From contig OZ244933.1 of NCBI GenBank assembly GCA_965222065.1, positions 558,001-622,000 on the forward strand: a DNA stretch of 64,000 nt, given 5' to 3'. Of the stretch, positions 27,386 through 36,042 are shown piece after piece; position 1 is the first letter of the stretch; every line of letters starts with the position of its first letter. The DNA is from GM7GCV1 sp965222065. Its GTDB lineage: Bacteria; Pseudomonadota; Gammaproteobacteria; Pseudomonadales; GM7GCV1. The position numbers and the translations under genes were made by a program. The notes beneath the pieces were generated by a model. That model worked only from the letters and a program-made list of their open reading frames with translations. It was not told the DNA's origin and did no database searches.

Positions 27386-28437
27386 CAGGCTCGCCGACGT
27401 TCCTTGTCGAATAATACCTGGTGGCATTGTGCAAGTGTGGAGAGCGCGATCGACTCCGGTATATCCCCGCCAATATCAAAGCCCATAGGGCCATGCAAAA
27501 TGTTCAGCAAATCCGAAGACGGGTTAATTTGGGCAATTTCAATGGCTTCCTGCTTGCGATCAACAGGCCCCAAAATACCCACGTAGCGCAACGAGTTAAC
27601 GTCGCCCAAACGCGACAGCCAGCTGGCATCCAGATTAAGGTTGTGCGTCATTAAAAGTGCGGCGTCGGCATTGATTTGCCCGTCAAACTCTTCGGGCTTT
27701 TGCCGCAAAATTGTTTCCGCATGGGGAAAATCGGTTTCGCGGGCATAGGCAGCACGATGATCCGCCAGGGTAACTCGCCAACCGAGTGATGCTGCCAAGC
27801 TGACAACGGGCCGGGCATCAACGCCCCCACCAAACACCCAAAGATTGATTGGCGGGCGGTACTGGCTTAGCGACCAGCTACGACCCGCCTCAAAAATCAT
27901 CTGGTGGCGAAGGTTAAGCATGTCTAGATGAATTTCTGGGATTTCTGCCTGTGTGGCATTGGCAAGCACCACGCCGGTTTCATCAAGCAAAACCAGCGCA
28001 TTCAGGTCTTCTGGCGTTTCACTGCCATAGCAATGCAGCAAGTAACTGTCTTTTCCAGCTTCCATACGGGCACAAAGTGCGTGCAGCAACTGTTGATGGG
28101 CCGTTTCCAGTTTTTGCACCAGAATTTCGACACGTCCGTTGCATCCCAGGCCAAGCTCCGCCGCAATGTTGTCTTCATCCATGCTGTCATAAAGAATGCA
28201 ACGCGCTTCGTTATAGGCCAAAACCTTGCGTGCCTGTAGACGGATATCCGCTTCCAGGCAGCCTCCACTGACCAAACCCAGATTCAGCCCATCCGGATTA
28301 ACCAGCATCATCGCTCCGGGAAGCCGGTAGCTGGAGCGCTGCTTGGTCACGATGGTTGCAGATACCCAGTCCTCGGAAGGATTATTGCGAAATTCCCTCA
28401 AGAGAGAAAAGAGGTGGGTGCTGATGGGAAAGGTCAT
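27385..28437 (-). CDS. xdhC: XdhC/CoxI-family molybdenum cofactor insertion protein
   Basis: 350 residues. The N-terminal XdhC-CoxI domain (SSYRLPGAMMLVNPDG, VSGGCLEADI with its conserved Cys near 60) is followed by a C-terminal XdhC Rossmann domain (WVFGGGVDARPVVSLA near 200). These proteins bind and sulphurate the molybdenum cofactor and hand it to xanthine dehydrogenase-family enzymes. Translation is coupled to mocA. It is divergent from the P-type ATPase across 195 bases that must contain both promoters; the ribosome-binding site is weak. Confidence 0.88.
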   Translation of the reverse strand: MTFPISTHLFSLLREFRNNPSEDWVSATIVTKQRSSYRLPGAMMLVNPDGLNLGLVSGGCLEADIRLQARKVLAYNEARCILYDSMDEDNIAAELGLGCNGRVEILVQKLETAHQQLLHALCARMEAGKDSYLLHCYGSETPEDLNALVLLDETGVVLANATQAEIPEIHLDMLNLRHQMIFEAGRSWSLSQYRPPINLWVFGGGVDARPVVSLAASLGWRVTLADHRAAYARETDFPHAETILRQKPEEFDGQINADAALLMTHNLNLDASWLSRLGDVNSLRYVGILGPVDRKQEAIEIAQINPSSDLLNILHGPMGFDIGGDIPESIALSTLAQCHQVLFDKERRRA

Positions 28438-28632
28438 GCCGGTGTATATAAATCAATGAATTGCCACAAAGACGAAGATTACCTAATTCCGCTGGCAAAT
28501 TGTGTTTTTGCTGGTCCAACGTAAGCAAACCTCTCCCGGAGCAGAAAAATAATCTATCCTGTTACTCCACAGTTATGTAGCAATAGACCTGTATTTTAAA
28601 AGGACACAGCATGCTAACCATGAGAAACAAGT

Positions 28633-31374
28633 ATGCAAAAAGTTAATACGCCCGTCGATCAGATCGTATGGCACAGTATTTCCGCCGAAGCTGCTCTTGA
28701 GAAACTGCAAAGCTCTGGCAAAGGGCTAAGCCAGGGGGAAGCCAAAGAAAGGCTGGCTGCCCATGGCCCCAACCTTCTGCCCCAGGCGGCCCAGCGAAGT
28801 CCCTTCATACGCTTCCTGTTGCAGTTCCACAACATTTTGATTTATGTGCTCATCGGCTCTGCTGTCATTACGGCTTTGCTTGGTCACTGGGTCGATACAG
28901 GTGTAATACTTGCAGTAATTGTTGCCAATGCACTTATCGGCTTTATCCAGGAAGGCAAAGCGGAAGAGGCAATGAACGCCATTCGTCATATGCTTGCCCC
29001 CAAAGCCAGGGTGATTCGTGATAACAAGCGTATTACAGTGGACGGCGAAGAGCTGGTTCCCGGCGACATTGTGTTACTTGAAGCAGGCGATAAAGTTCCC
29101 GCCGATCTCCGGTTATTATCTGCTCACAGCGCATCGGTTCAGGAGGCCATACTAACTGGCGAATCCGTTCCTGTGGAAAAACAGTCCCATCCGGTGGATG
29201 CCAATTTGCCGCTGGGAGACCGGTCTTGCATGGTATTCTCCGGCACCCTCATGACCAGCGGTCAATGTAAAGGTGTGGTGGTTGCCACCGGCCCTGACAC
29301 AGAGATAGGCCGAATCAGTAACCTTTTATCAGAAGTACAAACCCTGACAACGCCACTGGTCGCCCAGATGAATGCCTTTGCCAAATGGCTGACCCTTTTG
29401 ATTCTGGCTATTGCACTGGTTCTGCTTGCCTTTGGTTATTTTGTCGCACATTACGATTTTACCGACATGTTCATGGCGGTCGTGGGATTATCCGTGGCAG
29501 CGATTCCTGAAGGCTTGCCTGCTGTGCTAACCATCACCCTGGCAATCGGCGTGCAGGCCATGGCCCGACGCAACGCCATCGTTCGACGATTGCCGGCCAT
29601 TGAAACAATAGGCTCCGTCTCTGTGATCTGCACAGATAAAACCGGCACCCTGACTCGTAACGAAATGATGGTGGCTTCCGTGCTTACCTCACAGCATCGG
29701 TTTTCCCTGGAAGGCAACGGCTACGAACCCAAAGGCGCGCTCAGGATGGAAAATGCAACAGCCTGTCCCACAGAACATGCCACGCTGGAAGAACTCGCTC
29801 GTGCCGCTGTGCTTTGCAATGACGCGTCGTTACATGAACACCAGGGCACCTGGACGGTGGAAGGTGACCCCATGGAGGGAGCTCTTCTGGCATTTGCCGG
29901 AAAAATGAATATAGACATTCAGCAGGAGCCGTCCTCCTGGACACGTACAGACGCCATACCCTTTGATGCACGACATCGCTTTATGGCGACCCTGAACCAC
30001 AACCCTGAGCGCCAGGGATTTATATTCGTCAAAGGAGCACCGGAGCAGATTCTGACCATGTGCGAAAACCAGCGCGGCATTAATGGCACCGCTGAGCCCC
30101 TGAATACAGATTATTGGAATGCTGAGGCAAATTCGATCGCCACGCTAGGCCAGCGTGTACTTGCATTTGCCATGAAACCAGTCACGTCTCAATATGGCGC
30201 CCTGAAACATGATGATGTGCAGGGCTCACTGACATTACTTGGCATGGTGGGAATGATTGACCCGCCCCGTGCTGAGGCAGTTTCAGCTGTAGCTGAATGT
30301 CATAACGCAGGCATTCTTGTAAAAATGATCACCGGTGACCACACACAAACCGCTGCAGCAATCGGCAGGCAGATGGGTTTGCAGAACCCGGAAACAGTGC
30401 TTAACGGAACAGATCTCGACAATCTGGATGACGCCGCCCTGGGCAAGGCGGTACTTGATTGCAACATTTTTGCCCGAACCAGCCCCGAACATAAATTGCG
30501 ACTGGTTATGGCCCTGCAATCTCATGGCATGACCGTGGCCATGACCGGGGATGGAGTAAACGATGCACCTGCCCTCAAACGTGCGGATGCAGGAATCGCC
30601 ATGGGAGGTAAAGGCAGTGAAGCAGCAAAAGAGGCGGCCGACCTGGTATTGGCCGATGATAACTTCGCGTCGATTGTTGCTGCCGTACGAGAGGGTCGTA
30701 CTGTCTACGACAACCTGAAAAAGGTTATCAGCTGGACGCTTCCTACCAATGCTGGTGAGGCCATGACCATTATTATGGCTTTGTTGCTGGGTATGACACT
30801 GCCAATCACGCCTATTCAGATTCTGTGGATCAACCTGATTACGGCGATAACACTCGGCATTGCCCTGGCCTTTGAGCCCACCGAAGAAAATACCATGCTT
30901 CGCCCGCCACGGGCGCGCAATGAGCCACTGCTTAACGGGGAGCTGGCCTGGTATATCGTGCTGGTATCCTTTCTCTTTCTCTGTGGCGTATTTGGCACCT
31001 ACTATTACGCGATCGATCGAGATTACCCAGTTGAGCTTGCCCGTACGATCGCACTGAACACGCTGGTCGTGATGGAAATTTTCACGCTGTTTTTCATCCG
31101 CAATATTTACAGTACTTCGCTGACCTGGAAAGCGGTGCGCGGAACGAAAATTATCTGGTCTGTCGCTATTCTCATTACGGCCGCACAATTTGCCATTACT
31201 TACCTGCCGCCATTACAAACAGTCTTTGCAACCCGGACCGTCTCTTTTATGGACGGCTTGTTAATTGTGGGTGTTGGTATTGCGCTATTTACCATCATTG
31301 AAATTGAAAAACAGGTCCGGCTCGCATTCAGGCGAAGAAAAGGTGAAGGATCTATTGCCCATAAGAGTGTCTGA
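28633..31374 (+). CDS. P2-type cation-transporting ATPase
   Basis: 913 residues in classic order: N-terminal cation-ATPase segment (1-80), paired membrane helices, actuator with TGESVPVEKQ near 175, helix 4 motif PEGLPAVLT near 290, phosphorylation site D335 in CTDKTGTLT, nucleotide-binding domain, GDGVNDAPALK near 640, and six C-terminal helices. This is the P2A-like architecture of Ca2+ (or Na+/Mn2+) exporters, resembling bacterial SERCA-like pumps. The PEGL motif favours calcium, but ion specificity is not certain from sequence. It stands alone, divergent from xdhC and convergent with the cytochrome b5-like gene. Confidence 0.92.
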   Translation: MQKVNTPVDQIVWHSISAEAALEKLQSSGKGLSQGEAKERLAAHGPNLLPQAAQRSPFIRFLLQFHNILIYVLIGSAVITALLGHWVDTGVILAVIVANALIGFIQEGKAEEAMNAIRHMLAPKARVIRDNKRITVDGEELVPGDIVLLEAGDKVPADLRLLSAHSASVQEAILTGESVPVEKQSHPVDANLPLGDRSCMVFSGTLMTSGQCKGVVVATGPDTEIGRISNLLSEVQTLTTPLVAQMNAFAKWLTLLILAIALVLLAFGYFVAHYDFTDMFMAVVGLSVAAIPEGLPAVLTITLAIGVQAMARRNAIVRRLPAIETIGSVSVICTDKTGTLTRNEMMVASVLTSQHRFSLEGNGYEPKGALRMENATACPTEHATLEELARAAVLCNDASLHEHQGTWTVEGDPMEGALLAFAGKMNIDIQQEPSSWTRTDAIPFDARHRFMATLNHNPERQGFIFVKGAPEQILTMCENQRGINGTAEPLNTDYWNAEANSIATLGQRVLAFAMKPVTSQYGALKHDDVQGSLTLLGMVGMIDPPRAEAVSAVAECHNAGILVKMITGDHTQTAAAIGRQMGLQNPETVLNGTDLDNLDDAALGKAVLDCNIFARTSPEHKLRLVMALQSHGMTVAMTGDGVNDAPALKRADAGIAMGGKGSEAAKEAADLVLADDNFASIVAAVREGRTVYDNLKKVISWTLPTNAGEAMTIIMALLLGMTLPITPIQILWINLITAITLGIALAFEPTEENTMLRPPRARNEPLLNGELAWYIVLVSFLFLCGVFGTYYYAIDRDYPVELARTIALNTLVVMEIFTLFFIRNIYSTSLTWKAVRGTKIIWSVAILITAAQFAITYLPPLQTVFATRTVSFMDGLLIVGVGIALFTIIEIEKQVRLAFRRRKGEGSIAHKSV

Positions 31375-31444
31375 GCATCAGAGAACGCCGTGCACATCCC
31401 CAATTGCCGAAATCCCGGCATGTACAGGAGCTTGCAAGAAGCGT

Positions 31445-31795
31445 TTATTCTTCCGCCAGTTGACCGATCCGGTAGGGCTCCAGCAGACCCCAGGCTGCCT
31501 CGCTATGATCCCTTCCATAGCCCTTGGTTCTCATGCCTTCAGTAGCTTCCCGCCCACACCATGATGTGATCACTGCTGGTGGTGCTGGATGCATGGGCAA
31601 ATAATCTGTCAGATCGTAAACCTGGCCTTCAATAACCATCCAGCAGTCGTCTGACTGGTTATGTTCGGCCACTTGCTCAAGGCGATAGACTGTATCGCTC
31701 TCCTGGGCCATTGAGGGGAGCATCATTGATGCAATGACCAGGGTTCCCACAGAAGACCAAAAGGCAACGAAGGCGGCAAACGCTGTTTTTTTCAT
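31445..31795 (-). CDS. exported cytochrome b5-like haem-binding domain protein
   Basis: 116 residues with a signal sequence or anchor (residues 1-30, ending SMA-QE) and AAGGAG before the ATG. The remaining 85 residues match the cytochrome b5 fold. Haem-ligand histidines are probably H69 in LPMHPAPP, where the usual HPGG is altered to HPAP, and H97 in GRDHSEAAW. It is the last gene of the electron-transfer operon, 60 bases behind the flavocytochrome, and may carry electrons in the periplasm between that protein and the multihaem cytochrome. A steroid-binding-type domain without haem is the alternative. Confidence 0.8.
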   Translation of the reverse strand: MKKTAFAAFVAFWSSVGTLVIASMMLPSMAQESDTVYRLEQVAEHNQSDDCWMVIEGQVYDLTDYLPMHPAPPAVITSWCGREATEGMRTKGYGRDHSEAAWGLLEPYRIGQLAEE

Positions 31796-31855
31796 TTCTA
31801 CACTCTCCTTGAAACAAGCCAGGAATGGGCATTATTTTGCGCTATGCCCTCTTGC

Positions 31856-33157
31856 TTACAACAACACAAATTCTTCAGAAACAATACGATGGGACGGCAC
31901 ACCACAGTCAGTCAAGATCTCCTGGGCCTTCTCCAAAAGGGGTAATGGCCCACACAAATAAATCTGTCGCGTGCGGAAGTCAGGGCAGACTTTCTCAATA
32001 TAGTCCGCATCAAGAGGCCCTTCCCGGTAAAAATAATGCACACTCAAGCCACTATCCGGCCACTGGGCAAACTCCGCCTCAAGCTCCTCACCAAATAGAA
32101 ACCGGGTTTCATCCTGAACACAGTCTATGAGGTGAACTGGCAGGGTTTGTCCCCGGCTAATAGCCTCCCTGATTCTCCCCAGAAAAGGGGTGACTCCTAT
32201 GCCACCAGCAATCCACAACTCCGGACCTGATGGCTTATGCGGAAAAAAATTGCCATAGGGACCCTCGACCCACAGATATGTATCCAGGGCAACAGTTTGT
32301 AACGCGCGGCTGGCATCACCCAGATCCTTAATTGCAATCCTCAAATCTGGCTCTGTGGGAGAAGATGAGAGAGTATAGGGATGTTCCTCCCGATGACCTG
32401 GTTCGCCGGGTGTCCAGGGTGTCAGATAGACAAACTGTCCCGCCTGATAACGCAACGGTTTTCCTTCCGGCCTAAGGGTCAGCTCCACCACATCCCTTGC
32501 CGGATGCGCTACATCAGCGACCCGATACGGCTGTCTGCCTTGCCAGCGTGCGTATCCCCATCGGTACGCGAGAGCCGTCAGGGCCAACGTGGCCAATACT
32601 GTCCAAACTGTTATGTTCAGCCAGTCGGGCCAGGTGCGGGCCAGCATCAGTGTGTGCACTAAAGCGAATACAACGGCGACACCACTTAACCGGTGCAGGA
32701 ACTTCCAGCGCTGATATTCCGGATCACCAAAGAACCCGAAGCTTGGCGCCATGAAGAGCATGAGAGAAAGCAATGCTACCCAGCCCCAAATCACCGGGGC
32801 ATTGCTGGAAAAGAGTGTAGAGACAGCGGCCTCAAGGGAGATTCCTGTTGAGGCAAAAGCCAGCAAAAGAGGATGCGCCAGCAAAAAAAGGAAAGCGACT
32901 CCAGCCAGTCGATGATGAAGCTGCCAGAGTTTGGTTAACCCCCCGAACGGGCGATCAAAGCCAGGGACGCGGCAACAGAGAGCGGCAGCCAGCAACATAA
33001 AAGATAACCCCCAGACCCCGGTCAGGCGACCCAGGATATTCAACCAGGCCGGAGCGGTAGAAATATCCGCCTGTTGGAGGAATGGCAACATCAATAGCCC
33101 CGGCAGAAAGGCCAGCAGCCAGACCAGTCGCCGATAGACAGTTACCGAATAGCGCAA
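31856..33157 (-). CDS. ferric reductase-like membrane flavocytochrome (FNR-type C-terminus)
   Basis: 433 residues. The TTG start at 33157 is decided by TAGGAGAG six bases upstream, just beyond the previous stop. Residues 1-200 hold about six membrane segments with histidine pairs in LHHRLAGVAFLFLLAHP and HRLSGVAVVFALVHT, likely ligands for two b haems. Residues 210-433 hold an FAD domain (HPYTLSSSPTEP), a nucleotide-binding IAGGIGVTPFLG near 325 and YLCGPLPLLE near 400. It should move electrons from cytosolic NAD(P)H through FAD and haem across the inner membrane, as NOX/FRE enzymes do. Gene order suggests delivery to the cytochrome b5 and octahaem c proteins. Confidence 0.87.
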   Translation of the reverse strand: MRYSVTVYRRLVWLLAFLPGLLMLPFLQQADISTAPAWLNILGRLTGVWGLSFMLLAAALCCRVPGFDRPFGGLTKLWQLHHRLAGVAFLFLLAHPLLLAFASTGISLEAAVSTLFSSNAPVIWGWVALLSLMLFMAPSFGFFGDPEYQRWKFLHRLSGVAVVFALVHTLMLARTWPDWLNITVWTVLATLALTALAYRWGYARWQGRQPYRVADVAHPARDVVELTLRPEGKPLRYQAGQFVYLTPWTPGEPGHREEHPYTLSSSPTEPDLRIAIKDLGDASRALQTVALDTYLWVEGPYGNFFPHKPSGPELWIAGGIGVTPFLGRIREAISRGQTLPVHLIDCVQDETRFLFGEELEAEFAQWPDSGLSVHYFYREGPLDADYIEKVCPDFRTRQIYLCGPLPLLEKAQEILTDCGVPSHRIVSEEFVLL

Positions 33158-33166
33158 AATGCTCTC

Positions 33167-35272
33167 CTAGAACTGATAACGATAGCCCAAATAAGCCCAA
33201 GTCTGACGATAGCCAGCACCACCATCACCCATCAGGAGGACACCATTCATGGCATCCAGAGCGACACCGTCCCAGGCAAAATCCCGATTGCGATAGTACT
33301 CCCACTCCAGTGCCAGATATACCCAGGCCCGATCATTCAATGCATACCTTACACTGGTCTCAATTCGATCAAAGTCCGAAGTGACCGTCGGCAAGGGTGC
33401 TGACATCAACGCAGCCCCTACCTCCGTATGGTAGCGACCTTCGGCCCGAGATCGGCTGATATTTAGCTCGACGTCCACTTCTTGTCGCCACTGTCCGAAA
33501 GGTAGCACTACCTCGTCCCAGTCCAGATTGAAACCGGCACTGGTATATTGATCACGGGCGGAGACCTGCCAGTTCCGCATCGGATCGCCGGCATCCGCCG
33601 GAACATAGCCACGAAACGAACGTCCCCGCTGATCGGTGCGGTAATTATCCTGTCCTATGTAGGCACTCAGCCCAAGATTATCTGAAGGATGATAGGTGAG
33701 ATCTGCTGTCGTCGACGTCATATCGGATCGCTGCAGACCAAAATATCCTCCGGGATAATCATCTTCATTGTAAGCGGCAGCCAGCCCCAGACTGACACTG
33801 GGGCTTATGTACCAGTCTGCCCGAGCTTGCCACTGCTGGCGGTCCCGATCAGCCAGATAATACTTGCGCAGCAAGGGATGATTTTCAAAATCGTCCTCAC
33901 CAATAGTTCCCGGCAGATGGGTTGCTACCAGAGGCCGATTACCCACATAGTCATCACCTCGGCGACGCAAATACCGATAATCCAGGGACAGTGCCAGGGA
34001 ATCAAACCGGGTGCTGCTCACGCCCAGGCGAAGCTCCTGCTCGTCTGATTCAGCAACCTCTGAATAATCCCGCTTCAATGTTTCCTGTGAAAGCCCCAAC
34101 TGCAAGCGCAAATCCCGGTCAAGCCGGTAATTGGCATCCAGGGAAACCTCTTGACGAGTACGGCTATAAGGACGGTTGAGACGGGCGTCTGGCAGTGCCT
34201 GTTGATCAGTCACGTCGCCGCGCACCCGCTGGTAGGCCTCTACGGGTGTCTGGTTATCCCTGTCCTGGTAAGTCATCCGCCCGGTGAGATGGAGCCCTGT
34301 ACCCGCGTTATGGGTCAGGCGCAAATTAAGGCGGGTAATATCAACCCGGCCATCCAGGCTGTCACGTGGCAAGGCCTCTGATACAACCAGGGTTTCATTA
34401 ATCGTGTATGGAAGAAATCCCTGGTCCTGGCTATGCCGTCCCAGCGTTCCGTCAATGAGCAATCGGGTTCGGGGCGCAAGTGTCCAGTGGCTGAGTGCCC
34501 GTATCTGGTGAGCCTGATTATCGGGCTCTGTTGCCATCTGGTTACGGCCATCCGGATAACCCGTTCCAGCCCCCCATTGCGGATGGGCATCGAAGGCTGT
34601 GTCCCAGGTCAGGCGGTCATAACCGTTATCAAAAAAAGAGCCCAGGTAGCTCAGGTTCCAACGATGACGCTGGGTGTTATGGCCAATTCCCAATTCCAGT
34701 GTATGCGTTTCGCGATCGATGGGCGCACCCAGCATGACAGCACGAACGTTGCCGCCAGTGGCACCAGTGACAGCTCCCAACGCCCGAATACCATCCACCT
34801 GGTCTCGTCGCATCTTGGCGGTCAACCGCCAATCGGGATCCAGAGCGCGGTGATAACTGAGCTTGAGTGTACGACGTTCCCGCCAGAGGTCGATGGGGTT
34901 CAGGCTCTCTTGCAGTTGACTGAATCCCGCTGTGCTGTTGCCGGTGGCCGTCCAGTTGGAAGACAGCCGGTAGTCGGAGCCATTGCGTATATAGGGTGTT
35001 TGACCAACTCTAGGACCATCGGCGGGGTTCTGCAGGTAATGCAGCTCCAGGGATTGTTGATCACCGTCTTCGACGAGCAGCCGGAAATCAATACGGGTGT
35101 CTCGGGGGGCACTGTCAGTAAGCAGACCAAGGTTCAAGTCGGCGGTGCCTGTAATTTCCTCGGCCCACACTGGATTGCTCAATAAAAACAACGAGGCAAT
35201 GGCCCATAGTGGGATGGCTCTGGCACCTGACCACATTCGATACCGGAAATCAGTTTTACGTATGCTCTCCAT
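33167..35272 (-). CDS. MtrB/PioB-family outer-membrane beta-barrel of a multihaem cytochrome conduit
   Basis: 701 residues. A signal peptide with a long basic start ends near VWA-EE (37). The mature protein is a run of alternating amphipathic beta strands ending in YLGYRYQF, the terminal-phenylalanine signature of outer-membrane barrels. Its size and its gene directly behind an MtrA/DmsE-like cytochrome identify it as MtrB/PioB-like, the sheath that holds the cytochrome across the outer membrane. Unlike Shewanella MtrB, which has an N-terminal CXXC, this sequence has no cysteine at all. Its ribosome-binding site GAGG lies in the last codons of the cytochrome gene, so translation is coupled. 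The partner and direction of electron flow are inferred. Confidence 0.88.
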   Translation of the reverse strand: MESIRKTDFRYRMWSGARAIPLWAIASLFLLSNPVWAEEITGTADLNLGLLTDSAPRDTRIDFRLLVEDGDQQSLELHYLQNPADGPRVGQTPYIRNGSDYRLSSNWTATGNSTAGFSQLQESLNPIDLWRERRTLKLSYHRALDPDWRLTAKMRRDQVDGIRALGAVTGATGGNVRAVMLGAPIDRETHTLELGIGHNTQRHRWNLSYLGSFFDNGYDRLTWDTAFDAHPQWGAGTGYPDGRNQMATEPDNQAHQIRALSHWTLAPRTRLLIDGTLGRHSQDQGFLPYTINETLVVSEALPRDSLDGRVDITRLNLRLTHNAGTGLHLTGRMTYQDRDNQTPVEAYQRVRGDVTDQQALPDARLNRPYSRTRQEVSLDANYRLDRDLRLQLGLSQETLKRDYSEVAESDEQELRLGVSSTRFDSLALSLDYRYLRRRGDDYVGNRPLVATHLPGTIGEDDFENHPLLRKYYLADRDRQQWQARADWYISPSVSLGLAAAYNEDDYPGGYFGLQRSDMTSTTADLTYHPSDNLGLSAYIGQDNYRTDQRGRSFRGYVPADAGDPMRNWQVSARDQYTSAGFNLDWDEVVLPFGQWRQEVDVELNISRSRAEGRYHTEVGAALMSAPLPTVTSDFDRIETSVRYALNDRAWVYLALEWEYYRNRDFAWDGVALDAMNGVLLMGDGGAGYRQTWAYLGYRYQF

Positions 35273-35275
35273 ACA

Positions 35276-35983
35276 TTACCTCGTCAACCCTGCTCCCGAG
35301 GGATGATTTGACCCATGAATCTGGATATGACAATTGCTGCAGTCCTGTCCCAGCATGTTGGATGACGCACCGCGCGGCGGGACACCCAGGCCGCTCTCGG
35401 CATTGCTTGGGTGAAACGGTGCTATATGGCATTGCTGGCAAAGCCAGGGCGTCCGGGCTTGTAGCAACGCCTTGTGGTTGCTGCCGTGAGGCTGGTGACA
35501 GTAGCCACAGTCTTCAGTAACCGGGGCGTGCTCCCAGAGGAAGGGGCCTCGCGTTTCAGCATGACACTGCTGACACTGATCATTGACCGTAGAATGGTTG
35601 AGATCCGCCAGACCCGGGCCACCATGGGGACTATGACAATCCGTACATTGCATTTGTCCGCCCCTGACAGGGTGGCCAAAGGGACGCTGGATATCAGCAC
35701 GGACTCGGGTGTGACAGTCCAGACAAACCCCGGTCTGCAGGGTCCGGTGTTGATCAGGTTCAGGATTTGCGAGATCGGTATGACAGGCGGTACAGGGCAC
35801 TTCGGCCTGTTCATGGGCACTGCCAAGCCAATGGTAACCCAGGGAATCGGGCTGGTGGCAAGCATTGCACACAGCCGGATCGTCGGGGAGTTGGGCATGC
35901 GGATTTTGTGCTATCACAAGTCCTGCCCAGGCGAGCACAAACAAAAACAGTAAAGTGTATAAACCGTATTCCCTCTGGTGCAT
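35276..35983 (-). CDS. MtrA/DmsE-like periplasmic c-type cytochrome with eight haem motifs
   Basis: 235 residues from the ATG at 35983, chosen because AGGAGG lies six bases upstream and a signal peptide follows at once (ending near VIA-QN at 26). Eight CXXCH motifs are visible: CNACH, CTACH, CLDCH, CTDCH, CQQCH, CGYCH, CQQCH and CSNCH. MtrA and DmsE family members normally carry ten in roughly 300 or more residues, so this is a shortened relative missing two haems. Many extra histidines in GSNH, PHG and similar turns can serve as distal ligands. It should form a haem wire in the periplasm and inside the adjacent MtrB-like barrel. Confidence 0.88.
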   Translation of the reverse strand: MHQREYGLYTLLFLFVLAWAGLVIAQNPHAQLPDDPAVCNACHQPDSLGYHWLGSAHEQAEVPCTACHTDLANPEPDQHRTLQTGVCLDCHTRVRADIQRPFGHPVRGGQMQCTDCHSPHGGPGLADLNHSTVNDQCQQCHAETRGPFLWEHAPVTEDCGYCHQPHGSNHKALLQARTPWLCQQCHIAPFHPSNAESGLGVPPRGASSNMLGQDCSNCHIQIHGSNHPSGAGLTR

Positions 35984-36042
35984 GGCACCCTCCTTCCGTT
36001 CGGGACGATTCCCGGACTCAGTTTTCCAGGCAGTCATTTGAT

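Noticed and set aside
31405..31420. Small hairpin TGCCG/CGGCA between the P-type ATPase and cytochrome b5 genes as terminator
   Set aside because: Only 5 bp in the stem and no T-run on either strand.
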